Source: Pholiota molesta
Lineage: Eukaryota > Basidiomycota > Agaricomycetes > Agaricales > Strophariaceae
Length of the DNA stretch: 64,000 nt
Reading direction: 5' to 3'
Assembly (NCBI GenBank): GCA_014925825.1
Contig: JACGCK010000003.1
Location: 558,001 to 622,000 of the forward strand
Position numbers and translations under genes: made by a program. Positions 1 through 11,309 of the stretch are shown here, one piece after another. Each line of letters begins with the position of its first letter. The first letter of the stretch is position 1. Below the pieces are notes generated by a model. That model was not told the origin of the DNA. It did no database searches and saw only the letters and a list, made by a program, of their open reading frames with translations.

Positions 1-559
1 TGGAAGACGCGCTCTATGACACGGCGGGTGTGGGCCATGGGGTGGGGCGTGGCCTGGGAGTGGAGCATGCCGAGGCGCTCGCAGAGACCGGCGGGGAAGA
101 GGTCGACGCGCGAGGCGGCCCATTGGGCTAGCTGGGGGAGGTGAGCGGGCGTCGGACGGGGAGAGGGGGGCTGACCTTGATGAACGTGGGCCCCGCGGCC
201 TCCATGCGCGCGACGAGCAACTCGTACCACCAGTCCGAGCGGCTGGTGAGCAGCACGGGGCTGGCGAGGACGAGGGGCGCAAACAGGTACAGCAGGTACA
301 CGAAGCGCCGCGCCGTGAGCAGCGGCTCCCACACGCGGTCGCGCAGGAACGCCCGCAGCGCGGTGGGCACGTCGCGGTGCGCCTCGGACGGCGAGAAGAT
401 CACCGGGCGGCACGGGATGAGCGCCGGCGACGACAGCAGGGACGGCGGGGCGGGGCGGCGGAGGACGAGGAGGGCGCCGCCGGCTGCGCAGAGGGGCACG
501 GCCCAGAGCAGCGGGCGGCGGGGCACCCGCAGGGCGAGGCGCAGCATGGGCAGAGGCAA
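1..559 (-). CDS. ABC1/UbiB-family (ADCK-like) atypical kinase, N-terminal part
   Basis: The gene enters from the left edge, so only its first two exons are visible. Exon 1 (559-176) encodes an N-terminus rich in Arg and Leu with a hydrophobic stretch, which fits a mitochondrial presequence or membrane anchor. It ends in AGPTFIK. A 44-nt intron (175-132) is followed by LAQWAASRVDLFPAGLCERL and then LHSQ. Together these give the FIK(L)xQWAxxR...DLFP..L...L..LH block that marks the KxGQ-type N-terminal motif of ABC1/UbiB/ADCK proteins. Family members act in coenzyme Q biosynthesis or mitochondrial lipid homeostasis. The kinase core lies outside the window, so the subfamily (ADCK2-like or other) cannot be fixed. 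The start is the first Met of exon 1; a second Met four codons on is possible. Confidence 0.85.
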
Positions 560-560
560 G

Positions 561-585
561 TGACGTCAGGCCGCTGTTGACGTCT
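561..585. promoter_or_regulatory. CRE-type bZIP site in a 78-bp divergent promoter
   Basis: The perfect palindrome TGACGTCA lies at 561-568, and a one-mismatch copy (TGACGTCT) at 578-585. Only 78 bp separate the start codons of the ABC1 kinase (-) and glycogenin (+), so both 5' UTRs and the shared promoter are packed around these sites. TGACGTCA is the standard ATF/CREB-family (Atf1-type) target. Use in vivo is inferred. Confidence 0.45.
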
Positions 586-637
586 GTTGTCCCCGTATTT
601 TCATCTTCTTCCCCCGCCGCGCTCTGCGCTCGCAGCC

Positions 638-3600
638 ATGGCCTACGCCTTCGTCTCACTCGTCTCCTCAGACGCCTACCTCCCCGGCGCCCTCGCACAG
701 GTCGCCGCCCTCCGCGACCTCCACCCCAGCCCCCCCGTCCCCCCAGAGCTCCCCTTCGCCACCGTCTGTCTCGTCACCCCAGAGTCCGTCGACGTCGCCA
801 CCATCCGCCGTCTCAGACACGCCTTCGACCATGTCATCGGCGTCGAGATCCTCGAGCAGCCCAACAACGCCGGCCTCAAACTCCTCGGTAAGACGCGTCC
901 CCCCCGCATATATGCGCGTTTCTCATGCGTTCCACTCCAGGCCGCCCAGATCTCACCACCGTCCTTACAAAACTACATGTCTTCCGTCTCACCCAGTACG
1001 ACAAAATCGTCTTTCTCGACGCAGATGTCCTCCCCATCCGCCCCATCTCCCATCTCTTTGGCCTCCCGTCCGAATTCTCAGCCGCCCCCGACGTTGGCTG
1101 GCCCGATATATTCAATTCCGGTGTCCTCGTCCTCACCCCGGGCGAGGACAAGTTCGACCAGCTGAACCAACTCATCCAATCCAAGCCCTCCTGGGATGGC
1201 GGCGACCAGGGCATTCTCAACGAATGGCGCGGCGGCGATTGGAACAGACTCAGTTTCACCTACAACACCACTCCCACAGCCGCGTACACGTTCGTCGCAC
1301 CCTTCTTTCTGCTCTCTCTGTACGGCATATTCTAAATCTCCTTCTCAACAGATACGCCCCAGCCTATGAACGTTATGGCTCCCAGATTAAAGCCATTCAT
1401 TTTATTGGCCCCAATAAACCGTGGAATTCCATCCCATATCGCACCCCTAATTCTCGTCGTCAGCCTGATCCTTCTGATTCCTTTCAGCGCGCTTACGACT
1501 ATGACTCCCTTGTCGATCGCTGGTTTGACGTGTATGACCGCCACTACAACAACATCGCACAGGATGTCGTTCCGAAGACGCCATTCGTACCCGACCGTTA
1601 TGTCGCCGTATGGGATCAGCCCGCTGAATCCAAGCAACCCGCCCCGCCTTCCGTTGGCGCCCTTGATCTCGATGAGCTCAAACGCCTCGCCCTTCAAGGT
1701 CTGACCACCTCGACTACTGATAGCCGCCCCGGTGAGGGCACATATCAGAGTCTCCCGCTCCAGGGCCGCGTCGATTTGATGCGACCCAGAAAGGAACCCG
1801 AGCCGACCAAACCGCCTCCGCCGCCAGTGGAGAAACAGCGGCAGGAGTTTGCGACTGACTCTGATTATTTCCCAAGCGAGTCGTTTAATTACGAGGAGGC
1901 ACTCTCTACTCCCCTTGCGCGTCGAGCCGTCCTCGGCGAGTCCCGTTGGCACACTTTACCTACACCTGGACCGAATGAAGTACCGTCTAGCCCACGTCTG
2001 CGGAGAATATCTCTTCCGTCTACGCCATCCGCTCTGCCGCTTTTTCCGACCCCGGCGCCTGACTTTTACGCCAGCGAAAGCGAGCGCGAGAGCGAGAGTC
2101 TTTTGCTGTTTCGCACTGACCATGACCACGTCCGTCGACACGATTACGATCATCACGAACCTTCGCCTAAACATGAACCTGAACTCCACCATGGTGGTCA
2201 GCAGCAGCAGCAGCAGCAACTGTATCAGCATCATTATTCTCTACAACAGCACCAGCACCACCAGCACCAGCTCCTCCAGGATTCCACCCAACAGCACCAA
2301 ACTGAGGCTCAGCCTCAACAAGAATACCGTCAACCTGAACGCCCACATTCCCCGCCTATGATGCACTGGAACCCTGCTATTGAACCACCCCCTAATGTGA
2401 CCCCCACATCAAACGCATTTCCGACTGATACATACTTTTCCAATGTCTGGGATCATACGCCGTCCAGGCAGAACGACCATACCCAAGGTCCCTCTCCGCC
2501 AGATTCCAGCGGCTTCTTCCAACCTCCTCCACCATCAGTCATTCCAGAGCCTCTGCTCAAGCAAGGTCACTACCGCAACGTGACCGGAGAATCACCGCTG
2601 GGTGCGACACCCAGCCCGGACCGCACCAAGATCAAGCCTGTATTTCCCTGGGAGAATAAGCCACGCGTAATGCCTGGACGCGTGTTCCCCGACTCGGACG
2701 CGCCGCCGCCGTCGTTATTTTTGAGCCCGAGCAGCCAGAGCCAGACGTCGACGACCACTCCGAGCACGCCAGAGACTCGAGGGCCGCAGGCGCGTGGCGC
2801 GCAGCTGCTATCGCCGCTCTCTGGTGTGCCCGGAACATTCAACTATACGAATGCCTGGGACCATATCCCGAGTATCCAGAAGTATGCTTCGCGCCTTGTC
2901 AAGCCTCCCTCGGCGCCGCCTCTCCCGCTTGTGCCCCCTGGAGTGCTGGCGCCGGCGTTTGAGGATGACGCATATCGCAAGCGCGGAAAGAAGAGCTGGG
3001 ACGAACGGACGGAGATGAGCAGCCGCGATGGAGATGACGAGGATAATGCGGACGATGAAGACGATGATGGGCCGGTCGCGCCTTCGGCGACGAAGTGGGA
3101 TGATGATGATAGTGATGGCGAGTCCGCGAAGAGGCGCTCGAGGCGCGGTTCCGTTGTTACGGCCGACACACTCTTGAAGGGTAGCAGGAAGAAAGAGAAG
3201 GAGTACAAAAGCCGTGGGGTACAGACGGCGGTCGTGGAGAAGAGGAGCATGGGCGTGCAGGCAGAGCTGCTGCCGGTGCCGCGCGCGGACTCGCTCAAGC
3301 ATTCGAAACGGGGCTCTATGTCCGCGAGGAGGCACTGGTCGCCTACGACGGCGGCCACTACGATTGCGACGACGACGAGAGATATAAATGTGGGCGAGGC
3401 GCTGTCAGTCAATACACGCCCACCGCCACCTCAGCCCAATGCGAAGGTCAGATCAGGGCCGCCTTCAAGTCACCCTCGGCCTCGCCCACCACACGGTCCC
3501 CGATGAGGTCTCCGCGCGAGTTCATTGCTGCGGGGCCGCGTACAACGCACAAAGGCGTGAGCCCACCGTTGGTTCGTAAGCCCGGCCCGCGAGCGGCGCG

Positions 3601-4059
3601 TGCATCTTCCGCCTCCTCCTCCTCGGCACAGGAGCACCTGCGCGCGCTGTCGCCCAGTGCCGCAACGCCGAATGCGACGTCTCCAGGGCCTCTTCTGCCA
3701 TCCGTGCTGCTGGGCGAGTCGTCGGTCAGCGCGGCGGCGGGCCCGGCAGTGGTAGCGCCGCCCCTGCACCCCGCTCCAGCACCTGCACCCATGATGCGCC
3801 GGTCGTCGTCGTCGCTCGCGCGCTCGTCTGCAGCGTCGGTTGCGCGGAAGCCGTCGAATGACTCGTCGCTGGGCTCGCCGGCGTCGTCGTTCGGGCCGTT
3901 GTCGCCTGCTGATGGACACGCGCTGCTGCTGGCATCGCCGGTGCGCAAGGGTACCCGGGTATGGGACCCGGCACGCGGGGTGACTTGTTCAAGCGTGGTT
4001 CGGAGGAGGTGCTTGCGCGCTTTTTGAAGATGGGATCGTGGGAGGATGAGGCGCGTTGA
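638..4059 (+). CDS. Glycogenin (GT8 self-glucosylating initiator of glycogen synthesis), long fungal form
   Basis: Exon 1 is 638-887, exon 2 941-1289 and exon 3 begins at 1352. The catalytic domain fills about the first 260 residues. It shows the N-terminal strand MAYAFVSL, the metal-binding DxD (FLDADVLPI), the DIFNSGVLVL block, GGDQGILNEW, and YNTTPTAAYTYAPAY across the second junction, then HFIGPNKPWN. This is a GT8 glycogenin, which glucosylates its own Tyr and primes glycogen synthase. A long disordered tail follows, with a Gln/His tract and Pro/Ser-rich stretches. An intron at 3390-3451 is needed to reach the last exon. That exon reads RKGTRVWDPARG and then changes frame at a G run (3977-3980). 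One extra base continues it as DLFKRGSEEVLARFLKMGSW to a stop at 4057-4059; as written the frame stops at 4027. The start fits the family N-terminus exactly. Confidence 0.88.
2199..2340 (+). repeat. CAG/CAN trinucleotide tract (polyQ/His-Gln) in glycogenin
   Basis: Seven CAG units at 2199-2219 are followed by about 120 nt of mixed CAG/CAC/CAA codons. They encode a Gln/His-rich segment in the disordered tail of glycogenin. Repeats of this kind change length readily between strains. Confidence 0.8.
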
Positions 4060-4736
4060 TTTGGGAGAGTATCATGTAGTGAGGGTGGTGGCCTTGAGGG
4101 CTTGAATACTCAAGCTCAGTAGATGGGCACCTCGCTTGGCGTCCGAGGATTAAGTTGACTTTCTTTTTCTCTTTATCTTTTGTTTTCGTTTGATTCTCTC
4201 TTGTATTATTGAAGTTATCCTTTTTCCTGTTCCCCGTGTCTTTATTCGCTTCGTTTCTCGGCCAGCAATTTCGGAATAGTCCCTTTTTTCAGTTTTCGTT
4301 TACGCTTTCGCTTTCACATGTTTCATCTCCATGCAAGTCGCGTTTCCTCCTTCTTTCCATGTCTCCTTTTCCGTTTTGCAACAAACATAACAAACATACC
4401 CAGCAAGCACCTTACAAACACGTAACCCCCGCTCTGCTACAACAATTCCATACTCTCGTTTTATCCACGTTCTTTTTGGCGTTACCTACTTTTTTCTTTC
4501 TTTCTCATCACCTCAGCGTCGCCCCCCCACGCAACCCGAAAAGCAAATCTCGTTATATCGGCGACTCGGCGTGTAGTATGTATGGAAGATACTGTAGATA
4601 CTGTATGACCGTGTTGTCAAAATGTTTATCTGTTACATGTATAGGCGCAATTATATCATGCGATACAACATTCCACTTGTCCCCTCTGGCAGAAGCTGTC
4701 ATTACAATGATAGGTGACCAGTGAATTTGGCGCCCA
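4060..4736. other. Pyrimidine-rich intergenic stretch
   Basis: This lies between the glycogenin stop and the LEA-like promoter. The plus strand is strongly T/C-rich from about 4150 to 4520, as expected of a glycogenin 3' UTR and then the distal promoter of the next gene. A 171-codon open frame crosses it, but its composition just mirrors the T/C bias and it has no recognisable domain. I see no RNA gene. Confidence 0.5.
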
Positions 4737-4778
4737 TGACGTCAACGGATATGACATCATGTCAACCTTGTATAAAAG
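4737..4778 (+). promoter_or_regulatory. CRE elements plus TATA box of the LEA-like gene
   Basis: TGACGTCA lies at 4737-4744 and the near-palindrome TGACATCATGTCA at 4752-4764. TATAAAAG follows at 4771-4778, 70 bp before the start codon at 4848. A clear TATA box with clustered ATF/CREB-type sites is typical of stress-inducible fungal promoters. Function is inferred from the motifs. Confidence 0.55.
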
Positions 4779-4847
4779 CGCCAAGCTGAGACACCACTGC
4801 TAATACCCACTCACACCACTCACAGTCAAATACCATACCATTCAACC

Positions 4848-5780
4848 ATGTCCACTAGCAAGATGTCGAACGTCGAGGACGTTTCTGCCGCTGAGTATGT
4901 CTCCTATTTGATCATGTCTTTCGGGAATTGACGATCTATCTGCAGCCACTCGATTCTGGATAACACCGTCTCCGAGGCCGCCATCACCGCCCCAAATGCA
5001 AATGTCACCCGACAAATAGAGCGCAACGCGGGCAAGGAGCAGCAAGCAGCGCAACAGGCGGCCTCTATTGCCAAGGTATGTTTATTCATTTGGAAGAATC
5101 TGGCGCTTGGTCTGACAGGAAGGCATGCCGTAGAGTATGGGCTCAGATTATACGGGCGAGGCGACCAGTGCTGTAGGCGAGTTCAAAGATAGCGCCGTGC
5201 GCAAAACGAACGCTGCTGTTGCTGAGGGGAAATACGACGTCGCTGCGGCCAAGGCGGCCGGTGCTGCATATGTCGAGAAGGCAAAGGAGCTTGCCACCTC
5301 CGCTTTAGAGACTGCCCAGGTACGGCTGATGTTCACACTTCTTCGAAGATTTGATCCGCTAACGAATTTTCGTTATAGTCATATCTTCCTGAGAGCGTAG
5401 GTGGCTCGCCACCATCGACCACGACAGAATCCAAGGCGGGGTCACAGACGCCAGGTGCAGGTGTCCTCGCATCCGTAGAAGCCACCGCAGAAAATGTGTA
5501 TAACAAGGTCGCAGGTGCTGCGCGGCCCCACATTGAGCGTGCCAAGAGTGCAGCGCAGAGCTACACGGCGGCAGTACAAGGCCAAAAAGAACACACTACT
5601 TCTGCCGGCGGCACCGAGTCGCCGCTGAAACCTGCGGGGCAAAATAAAGTTACTACTGCATCGTCGGCGCCTTTGGAGAGCGGACCACACACGGTCGATG
5701 CACCATATCCTGCTATGTCAAGCAGTGTAAAAGCCGGCGACATTGCTGCGAGCGGAGGGCAGCCTGTTACGCACAACTGA
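4848..5780 (+). CDS. Small Ala-rich LEA-like protein of unknown function
   Basis: Four exons are supported by clean junctions: 4848-4894, 4946-5075, 5134-5319 and 5379-5780. The product is about 250 residues, rich in Ala, Lys, Thr and Ser. Repeated amphipathic helical stretches such as AAVAEGKYDVAAAKAAGAAY and VYNKVAGAARPHIERAKSAA resemble group-3 LEA/apolipoprotein-type helices. There is no signal peptide, membrane segment or catalytic motif. Related small proteins are common in agaricomycetes and are generally unnamed. The promoter (CRE-type sites plus TATA box) fits a stress-induced gene. A desiccation or stress protectant role is an inference, not a demonstrated function. Confidence 0.75.
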
Positions 5781-5949
5781 TTTTCGAATGGTTTGTATTT
5801 TACTAACAATATGTAGCATACCGGTTTTTAATCTGTAATGATATATTTCCAATATAATTGAAAAATGGGGAACTGTTGGCATCATTCCATCGCTTCCCAA
5901 AGCGGAAATAAATACCATACTGGATTTGAGTCTGTGACTTTGCTTAGAA

Positions 5950-6729
5950 ATGTCATTACCACCCATCTTATACCACGCTTTTTCGCGGCCTCTTCCATAC
6001 ACACCAACATGGAACCTCCAGGAACGGATACACCAGCTCCAACTCCTCCTTCGTCGCTCCTCTGCTCACCCTGACGTTCTCCTGCTCCTTGAACATCGGC
6101 CAACATACACCGCGGGCCGCAGACAAACTGAGCTTGACATCTACGACGAGCGCCTGCGGCTGCAAAACCTAGGCGCGGACTTCATTTCTGCCACCCGCGG
6201 TGGCCAGCTCACCTACCACGGCCCCGGCCAGATAGTGGGCTACCCCTTACTTGACCTCTCGCGGTACACGCCGACCATGGGTGCACGGGACTACGTGTGC
6301 CGCATCCAGCAACTCTTGCAGCGGCACCTCCGCGATGCGCATGGGATCACGCACGCACCGTCAGAGCATACGGGTGTGTTTTTGGATGCGGAGACGAAGA
6401 TTGCGAGCATAGGCGTGCAGGTGCGCCATCGGCTGACGTCGCACGGGTTCGCGATCAACGCGACGCGAGAGCCTCAGGCGTGGTTCGACAAGATCGTGGC
6501 ATGTGGACTGGACGATGTGCGTGCGGGGTCAATAGAGTCGAAGTTGGAGAAACCTGTGGATATGGAAAGCGAGATATTGGGGCTGGTGCGGCAGTTTGGG
6601 AATGTGTTTGAGCGAGATGTGGTGAAAATGGATTTGGAGAAGGCAGGAGAGATTGGAGAAGCTATATTGGGGGTGGAGAAGGAGGCTGAAGCTGCTGGAA
6701 ACTGGCTGAGAGAGCCTCACCAAAGCTAG
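5950..6729 (+). CDS. LIP2: Octanoyl-[acyl-carrier] : protein octanoyltransferase (LipB/LIPT2), mitochondrial
   Basis: A single exon of 259 codons encodes the enzyme that moves octanoate from mitochondrial ACP to lipoyl domains (GCSH, then PDH, KGDH), the first step of lipoate assembly. Family signatures are in order: LEHRPTYTAGRR (about residues 48-58), RGGQLTYHGPGQIVGYPLLD (83-102), the lysine of ETKIASIG (K150), HGFAIN (165-170) and the acyl-accepting cysteine in VACGL (C185). Lys and Cys match the catalytic pair of bacterial LipB. The length suits a eukaryotic LIPT2. The gene is intronless, unlike its neighbours. The start has Met followed directly by the family N-terminal region, with little room for a long presequence. 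Confidence 0.93.
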   Translation: MSLPPILYHAFSRPLPYTPTWNLQERIHQLQLLLRRSSAHPDVLLLLEHRPTYTAGRRQTELDIYDERLRLQNLGADFISATRGGQLTYHGPGQIVGYPLLDLSRYTPTMGARDYVCRIQQLLQRHLRDAHGITHAPSEHTGVFLDAETKIASIGVQVRHRLTSHGFAINATREPQAWFDKIVACGLDDVRAGSIESKLEKPVDMESEILGLVRQFGNVFERDVVKMDLEKAGEIGEAILGVEKEAEAAGNWLREPHQS

Positions 6730-6866
6730 TAAGTAGCAATGCCACCATCTTCATTGTTATAGGTGTTAAGAGCAGGAGTAAGGTTGTGGGCACATTATAT
6801 TATTTAACTACATATATCAACCATGACTTTACTTTTCCATATCTCTAATGTAAATGGGGGGAACAT

Positions 6867-8085
6867 CTAGATTGTCAGATTGGAAAACTTCAACAAGTCC
6901 TCCCACTGGAAATGTTCAGGAGTTTCATGGAATGCACGAAGCAATCGTTGACCCTCTGAGGGCTCGTTCGAACCTGATTTTTCATTCCAGAGGTAGAATT
7001 TCTGCAAATCGAGTGTCAAGATCTGCGCATCTGACTGGGATAACAAGAAATTCTCCGGATTGCTTGGAGAGGGGGTGATTTCTCCCCTCAGCAGCACAAC
7101 ACCATGAGTGATTGCAAGGTCGGTATACGCTGTCAGGATGAGATACGGAGTGGCGAAACTGCCCCGCAGTTTGTATTCTTGCAAAGGTGTGAATAAGATA
7201 GTCGTGCCTTGGGGATTAGATCCCTCGGTTGCTCTTTCGACGGGCTTTGCGAATGGGTCTTCGGATGCAGATGGAATGGGTGGGCTGGGATAAAAATCCC
7301 ATTGGAGAAAGTAAAACTCGTGTGCTACCTCTGTTTCTTGGGGTGCTGAAGTATTAGATTCAGGCTCTGGCGCTTGTTGAACGCGGGGCACAGGGACAAC
7401 AAAGGTCGGATAACGCTTCCCCGTTTCCTCCAATTTACGGAACTGGTAGGTCGGGATGGTCGCACAAACGTATCCTCTCCCCGTGCCACCAGAACGCGAT
7501 GCATGGTACGTCGTCCAGAGTGCAGATATCTGGTCAGCTGTGTGAGGTGTGGCAAGTATGCGTGGCAGGTTCAGAATACTGGATAGCGGCTGTGAAATAC
7601 GCGTTGTGTCTCAGCCATTAGAACTTGAGTGGTGGATAGACGAAATGCACATACCCGGAATGGAGGCGCGTCTTTTCTTTCCGTGTATGGTATAGAAGGA
7701 ACCGCTTCTGAATTCGCTGATGAAGTTTGGGCTGCAGCAGTTTTTGTTGGAACGGCGGTACGGTCGACTTCAATTTCTCTCCCTCAGCCTTCCGTCTCTC
7801 CGCCTCTTCCGCCCTGGACTTTTCCAACAGCTGTTCCACAGTCAACTGTGATCTAATTCATAAATGCACGGAGATAAGAGGCGTAAATTGTCAGATTTAC
7901 CACATATATGTAACCAAAGGTGTCTCTCACTCCTCAGCCTTTTGGCGCAGCTTGTCCATATATTTCGCCTTGGGCTCCAACGCGTCGTCCGAGATAGTTC
8001 GACGAGATAGGATGAATCTTGCATTAACAGAAGGCTGGGCCCTCGGAGGGGCCCTGAGAGACCTGGTGAGAAGCCGGGCATACAT
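6867..8085 (-). CDS. ATP11: ATP11/ATPAF1 family F1-ATPase assembly chaperone, mitochondrial
   Basis: Exon 1 (8085-7931) encodes a basic presequence (MYARLLTRSLRAPPRA) and the conserved KAKYMDKLRQKAEE. Exon 2 starts at 7852 after a 78-nt intron and ends at 7655. The last exon begins with PLSSILNLPRIL near 7585 and carries the family core: RYPTFVVPVPR, EFYFLQWDFY, ILFTPLQEYKLRGSFATPYL and GVVLLRGE. ATP11 binds free F1 beta subunit during F1 assembly in the matrix. In exon 2 the frame must change near the five-T run at 7741-7745. Upstream it reads AEEAERRKAEGEK, downstream ERKDAPPFR, and only the downstream frame joins the last exon at a GTATGT donor. One added base fixes this. Confidence 0.88.
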
Positions 8086-8404
8086 AGTTGGAGAATAGGT
8101 ACAAGGGACACTAACGCGACGAAGACACAACTAGACACAGGGAGGGCAGACGGGAATATCCGACACGGTTTGGACACGGTATTCGAGTTCGGGGTCCTTC
8201 TCCCATACGAGGAAAATGAAAGACTGGAAACAGCGACACATAACTTTTCGTCGTTGAATGTATACTTAGGGTATCCGAAAATATAGATTTACGACTAATG
8301 TCAAACTAATGTTAGATTACTTAGTAGAGATTACTATGAAAATGATCATCCACGGTTCATAGATGGCATAAACCTCGGACATTCAACTCAGAATTACAAT
8401 TCAG
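8086..8404. other. Intergenic: ATP11 promoter / ABCD 3' region
   Basis: 319 bp separate the ATP11 start from the end of the upstream ABC transporter on the same strand. It is A/T-rich with no clear TATA box, RNA gene or repeat. Confidence 0.4.
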
Positions 8405-11309
8405 TTACGAGTCAACGTTCTCAGCTCTGCTAATCGCACTTTCATCTTGGGGCTGTAAATACGTTTGTCAGTGCTTGCGTGACTGTGATTTGAAAGGGTG
8501 TGAAGATCTTACACTTCCAGAAGCTTCGTCTCCAGTTCTTGTTTCTCTTCTTGGAGGGCCAGTCGTTTCTCAGCATCCAGTTTCGTGCTAAGGATCAATG
8601 AGACAACAAGAAGAGACACAGACAAAGAAATCCACGTACAAAACATAGCCTCCTTGTCCGTCATAGTGCAAGATAAGAGCGTGGTATTTCCACAACGAAG
8701 GTCGATGAGAGACTGTGAGAAGGGTGATATTGAGTGTGCCAGCATATTCCATCATCAATCCTTCAATTTCTGTAGGTACCAACGAGGTGGCTTCGTCTAG
8801 TACAGCATACTAAAGCAGATGGGTCATTACATTCTCCCTGAAAGATAGTATTTAAGCACACCTTTGGCTTGTGATAGAACAGGCGTGCCCATGCAATTCT
8901 CTGCTGATCACCGCCGCTGAGGGTTTCACGCCACTCCTTGATGGTATCCCATCCACCTTCCCGTTCAATGATACCACCCATTTGTACAACATCCAAAATT
9001 TGGGACAGATCATCATCAGTGATGCCGCGCTTGTCCATGACATCCTTTGAGTGAGGGTAGATGACCTGGTCTCTCAGAGTTCCTAGCGGGAGGTACGGCC
9101 GTTGAGGAATCAAAATAAACTGCGATGATGCTGGTTTGTGCACGACTCCTCCGTATACAGGCCACAGGCCACCGAGGATTCTGAATAATGAGGATTTTCC
9201 GCATCCTGGATGGTAAAAATGAATAAATGGGTACACATCGGAGAAATGACAATGAAACAGACCATTAGGTCCAACGATAAGCAAGTTTTGCTGAATAATA
9301 AATAAATAAGAAGAGTTAGAGATAGATGGAGTGGATTATGCCGTGTACATACGCCAGGTTTGATCTGAAAACTCAATTTCTTGACCAGGACGTCGCCATT
9401 GGGGGTTACAATGGGAACACCATCAAATCGGATGTCCTCTGACTCAATAACTTCACCACGACCTTGCAGATCTTAAAACATACGATTAAAAATGGTCTTG
9501 TATGTTATGCTTGAGGACTTACTAATCTCATTTCCGTCCTTGGTGACGCCATTCACGAGTGCTTTCTGGAATTTACCTTCGCGGACATCCTTGAGGGTGT
9601 CGAGGAGCTGAGAAACTCGCGCAGTATATCCTGCCAATTCGGCGAGATCCTTGTAAGAGTACATAACACGCCCGAAAGCATCTAAGTGAATTATTGCTGT
9701 CAGGAAATTGAAGCTGCGAACAGACATAAGGCCTCCAACCAGATGATGATAGCAATAGTCGCCTGTTTGTGACAAATCCTATATAATTGTTAGGACGAGA
9801 ATGGCTTGAAAACCAACAAAGGACGAACCTTCCGTACGGCCACCTAGATCGAGCTGCGCTGTGCCAGGGAGTTTAGCGAAGACAGGAATACCACACAGAA
9901 TAAGCTGAATGCAGAAGTGGAGCGTTATATTCTAATCCATGAGCAAGAAAAAAATCTTGAAGGCGTACCCCAAAACTTCCCCAAAGCCATTTGATAATGC
10001 CCTCCTCGACGCATCCAAACCACCATCGTCGCTGCAGTACGTGATTCTCATGTGCAACTGATGCGGCATACTCGCGTTCAATTAGCATCTTCTCAGTATG
10101 CTCGCCTCTCATGAAAGCCACTTCTTCGGCAAATTCAACAAGCCGCGAATGTGTATGGCGTAGAGAGCCAGCCATCTCCGCCGACAATGCGGTGTACATG
10201 CCGAATGGAGGTGTCATGTAACGCACTATCAAGAGGATATCAGCAAAGCGCGACCAAGAGAAACAATATGCAACTAACATAACATGGCGGATAATTGAAC
10301 AAAAATTGTCAGTCCCATAACACCTTCGGCACCGACGTTAGATGATAGTTGATAGTTGTAGAGGATGACGTCAAGAGTGGGCTTTGCCAAATTGGCATAC
10401 ATGGCTGCAAGGTGATTAGAAAAGCGCTGTATATCGTGAGTGATCATCCTGTATTCAAGGTGAACATATGCATGCGATAGATAGTTAACCTACTCACTGA
10501 TCAGGATTCTTGATTCTATCGTCTAAATTAGCTATTATTTGGAAATCTGTCAGTATGCCCGCAATGAGACAATAAGACATAACCTACACAACTTGTAATA
10601 TGCTTTGCCATCTGGTCCTTCTCCTTCCTCTCCGAGATATTGTTTCATGACTTCCTGAGTGAGTCGCGTGCGATAGGCAATAGAGAGTTTGTTCTGAATA
10701 TAGGAGAGCCAACTATTAGTCCATGTGGCAGGAATCGCAACGATGAGCCAACGAAGTATGTTCCAGAAGAATTGAAGAGGTTGTGCTCTGACAAGACTGG
10801 CTACTATCCTTTTGGGATAATCAATGACATTGCTCTAACTATAGGATGGATTAACACGTACTTTCCATCAAGAGCTGCGACATATAATGAGATTGCTGTC
10901 CGTGTAATCAACAGTGCCGAGTGCATGAAGAGAAGTAAGGCTTCCTTGGATTTAATCCCAGGTACTACAATGCGCAATATTTTGCGCAATCGTTGGAAGA
11001 AAAGGGCATCTACCTACGGAACGGATGAGCATGATGTAATTCATGTCCACAAAAAGATGCACCACATACCGCTACACGATTTGGTTTGTGCTCGCCGTCC
11101 TTTCCTTTCTTAGACTTGCCTTTCCGGGTGGATTGATTTGCAGAAGGTTTACTGGAAACTCCAAAATATGATGACGCGAGGATGAAGGCGATGAAGGAAA
11201 TGTTCAAGACACGTTGAACCATAGGACGATGGGCCATATAAACCTTGGCGGCATTGGCCAGTCTCTCGTTGGAACGTTGTGATAAGCGCAATGAAGGAAA
11301 CGAAGCCAT
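8405..11309 (-). CDS. Peroxisomal ABC half-transporter, ABCD family (Pxa-type fatty acyl-CoA importer)
   Basis: A multi-exon gene, beginning [20 protein letters not shown] at 11309 with a first intron at 11069-11014. A first hydrophobic segment is followed by the ABCD hallmark [20 protein letters not shown], further membrane segments, and the EAA-like motif [20 protein letters not shown]. The nucleotide-binding domain has Walker A GPNG/CGKSS (split by an intron near 9200), Q-loop [15 protein letters not shown], signature [18 protein letters not shown], Walker [10 protein letters not shown] and the switch His in [12 protein letters not shown]. One membrane domain plus one nucleotide-binding domain is a half-transporter. 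In yeast, Pxa1/Pxa2 heterodimers import long-chain acyl-CoA for beta-oxidation. The C-terminus is a short coiled tail ending at 8405. I cannot tell Pxa1-like from Pxa2-like with confidence. An antisense open frame at 10640-11113 is a shadow of this gene. Confidence 0.93.

Noticed and set aside
4209..4724. 171-codon plus-strand open frame
   Set aside because: Its composition simply reflects the T/C-rich non-coding stretch; no domain, and it ends at the CRE/TATA promoter of the next gene.
10640..11113. 157-codon plus-strand open frame
   Set aside because: It is antisense to the first membrane exons of the ABCD transporter, whose conserved text lies on the minus strand.
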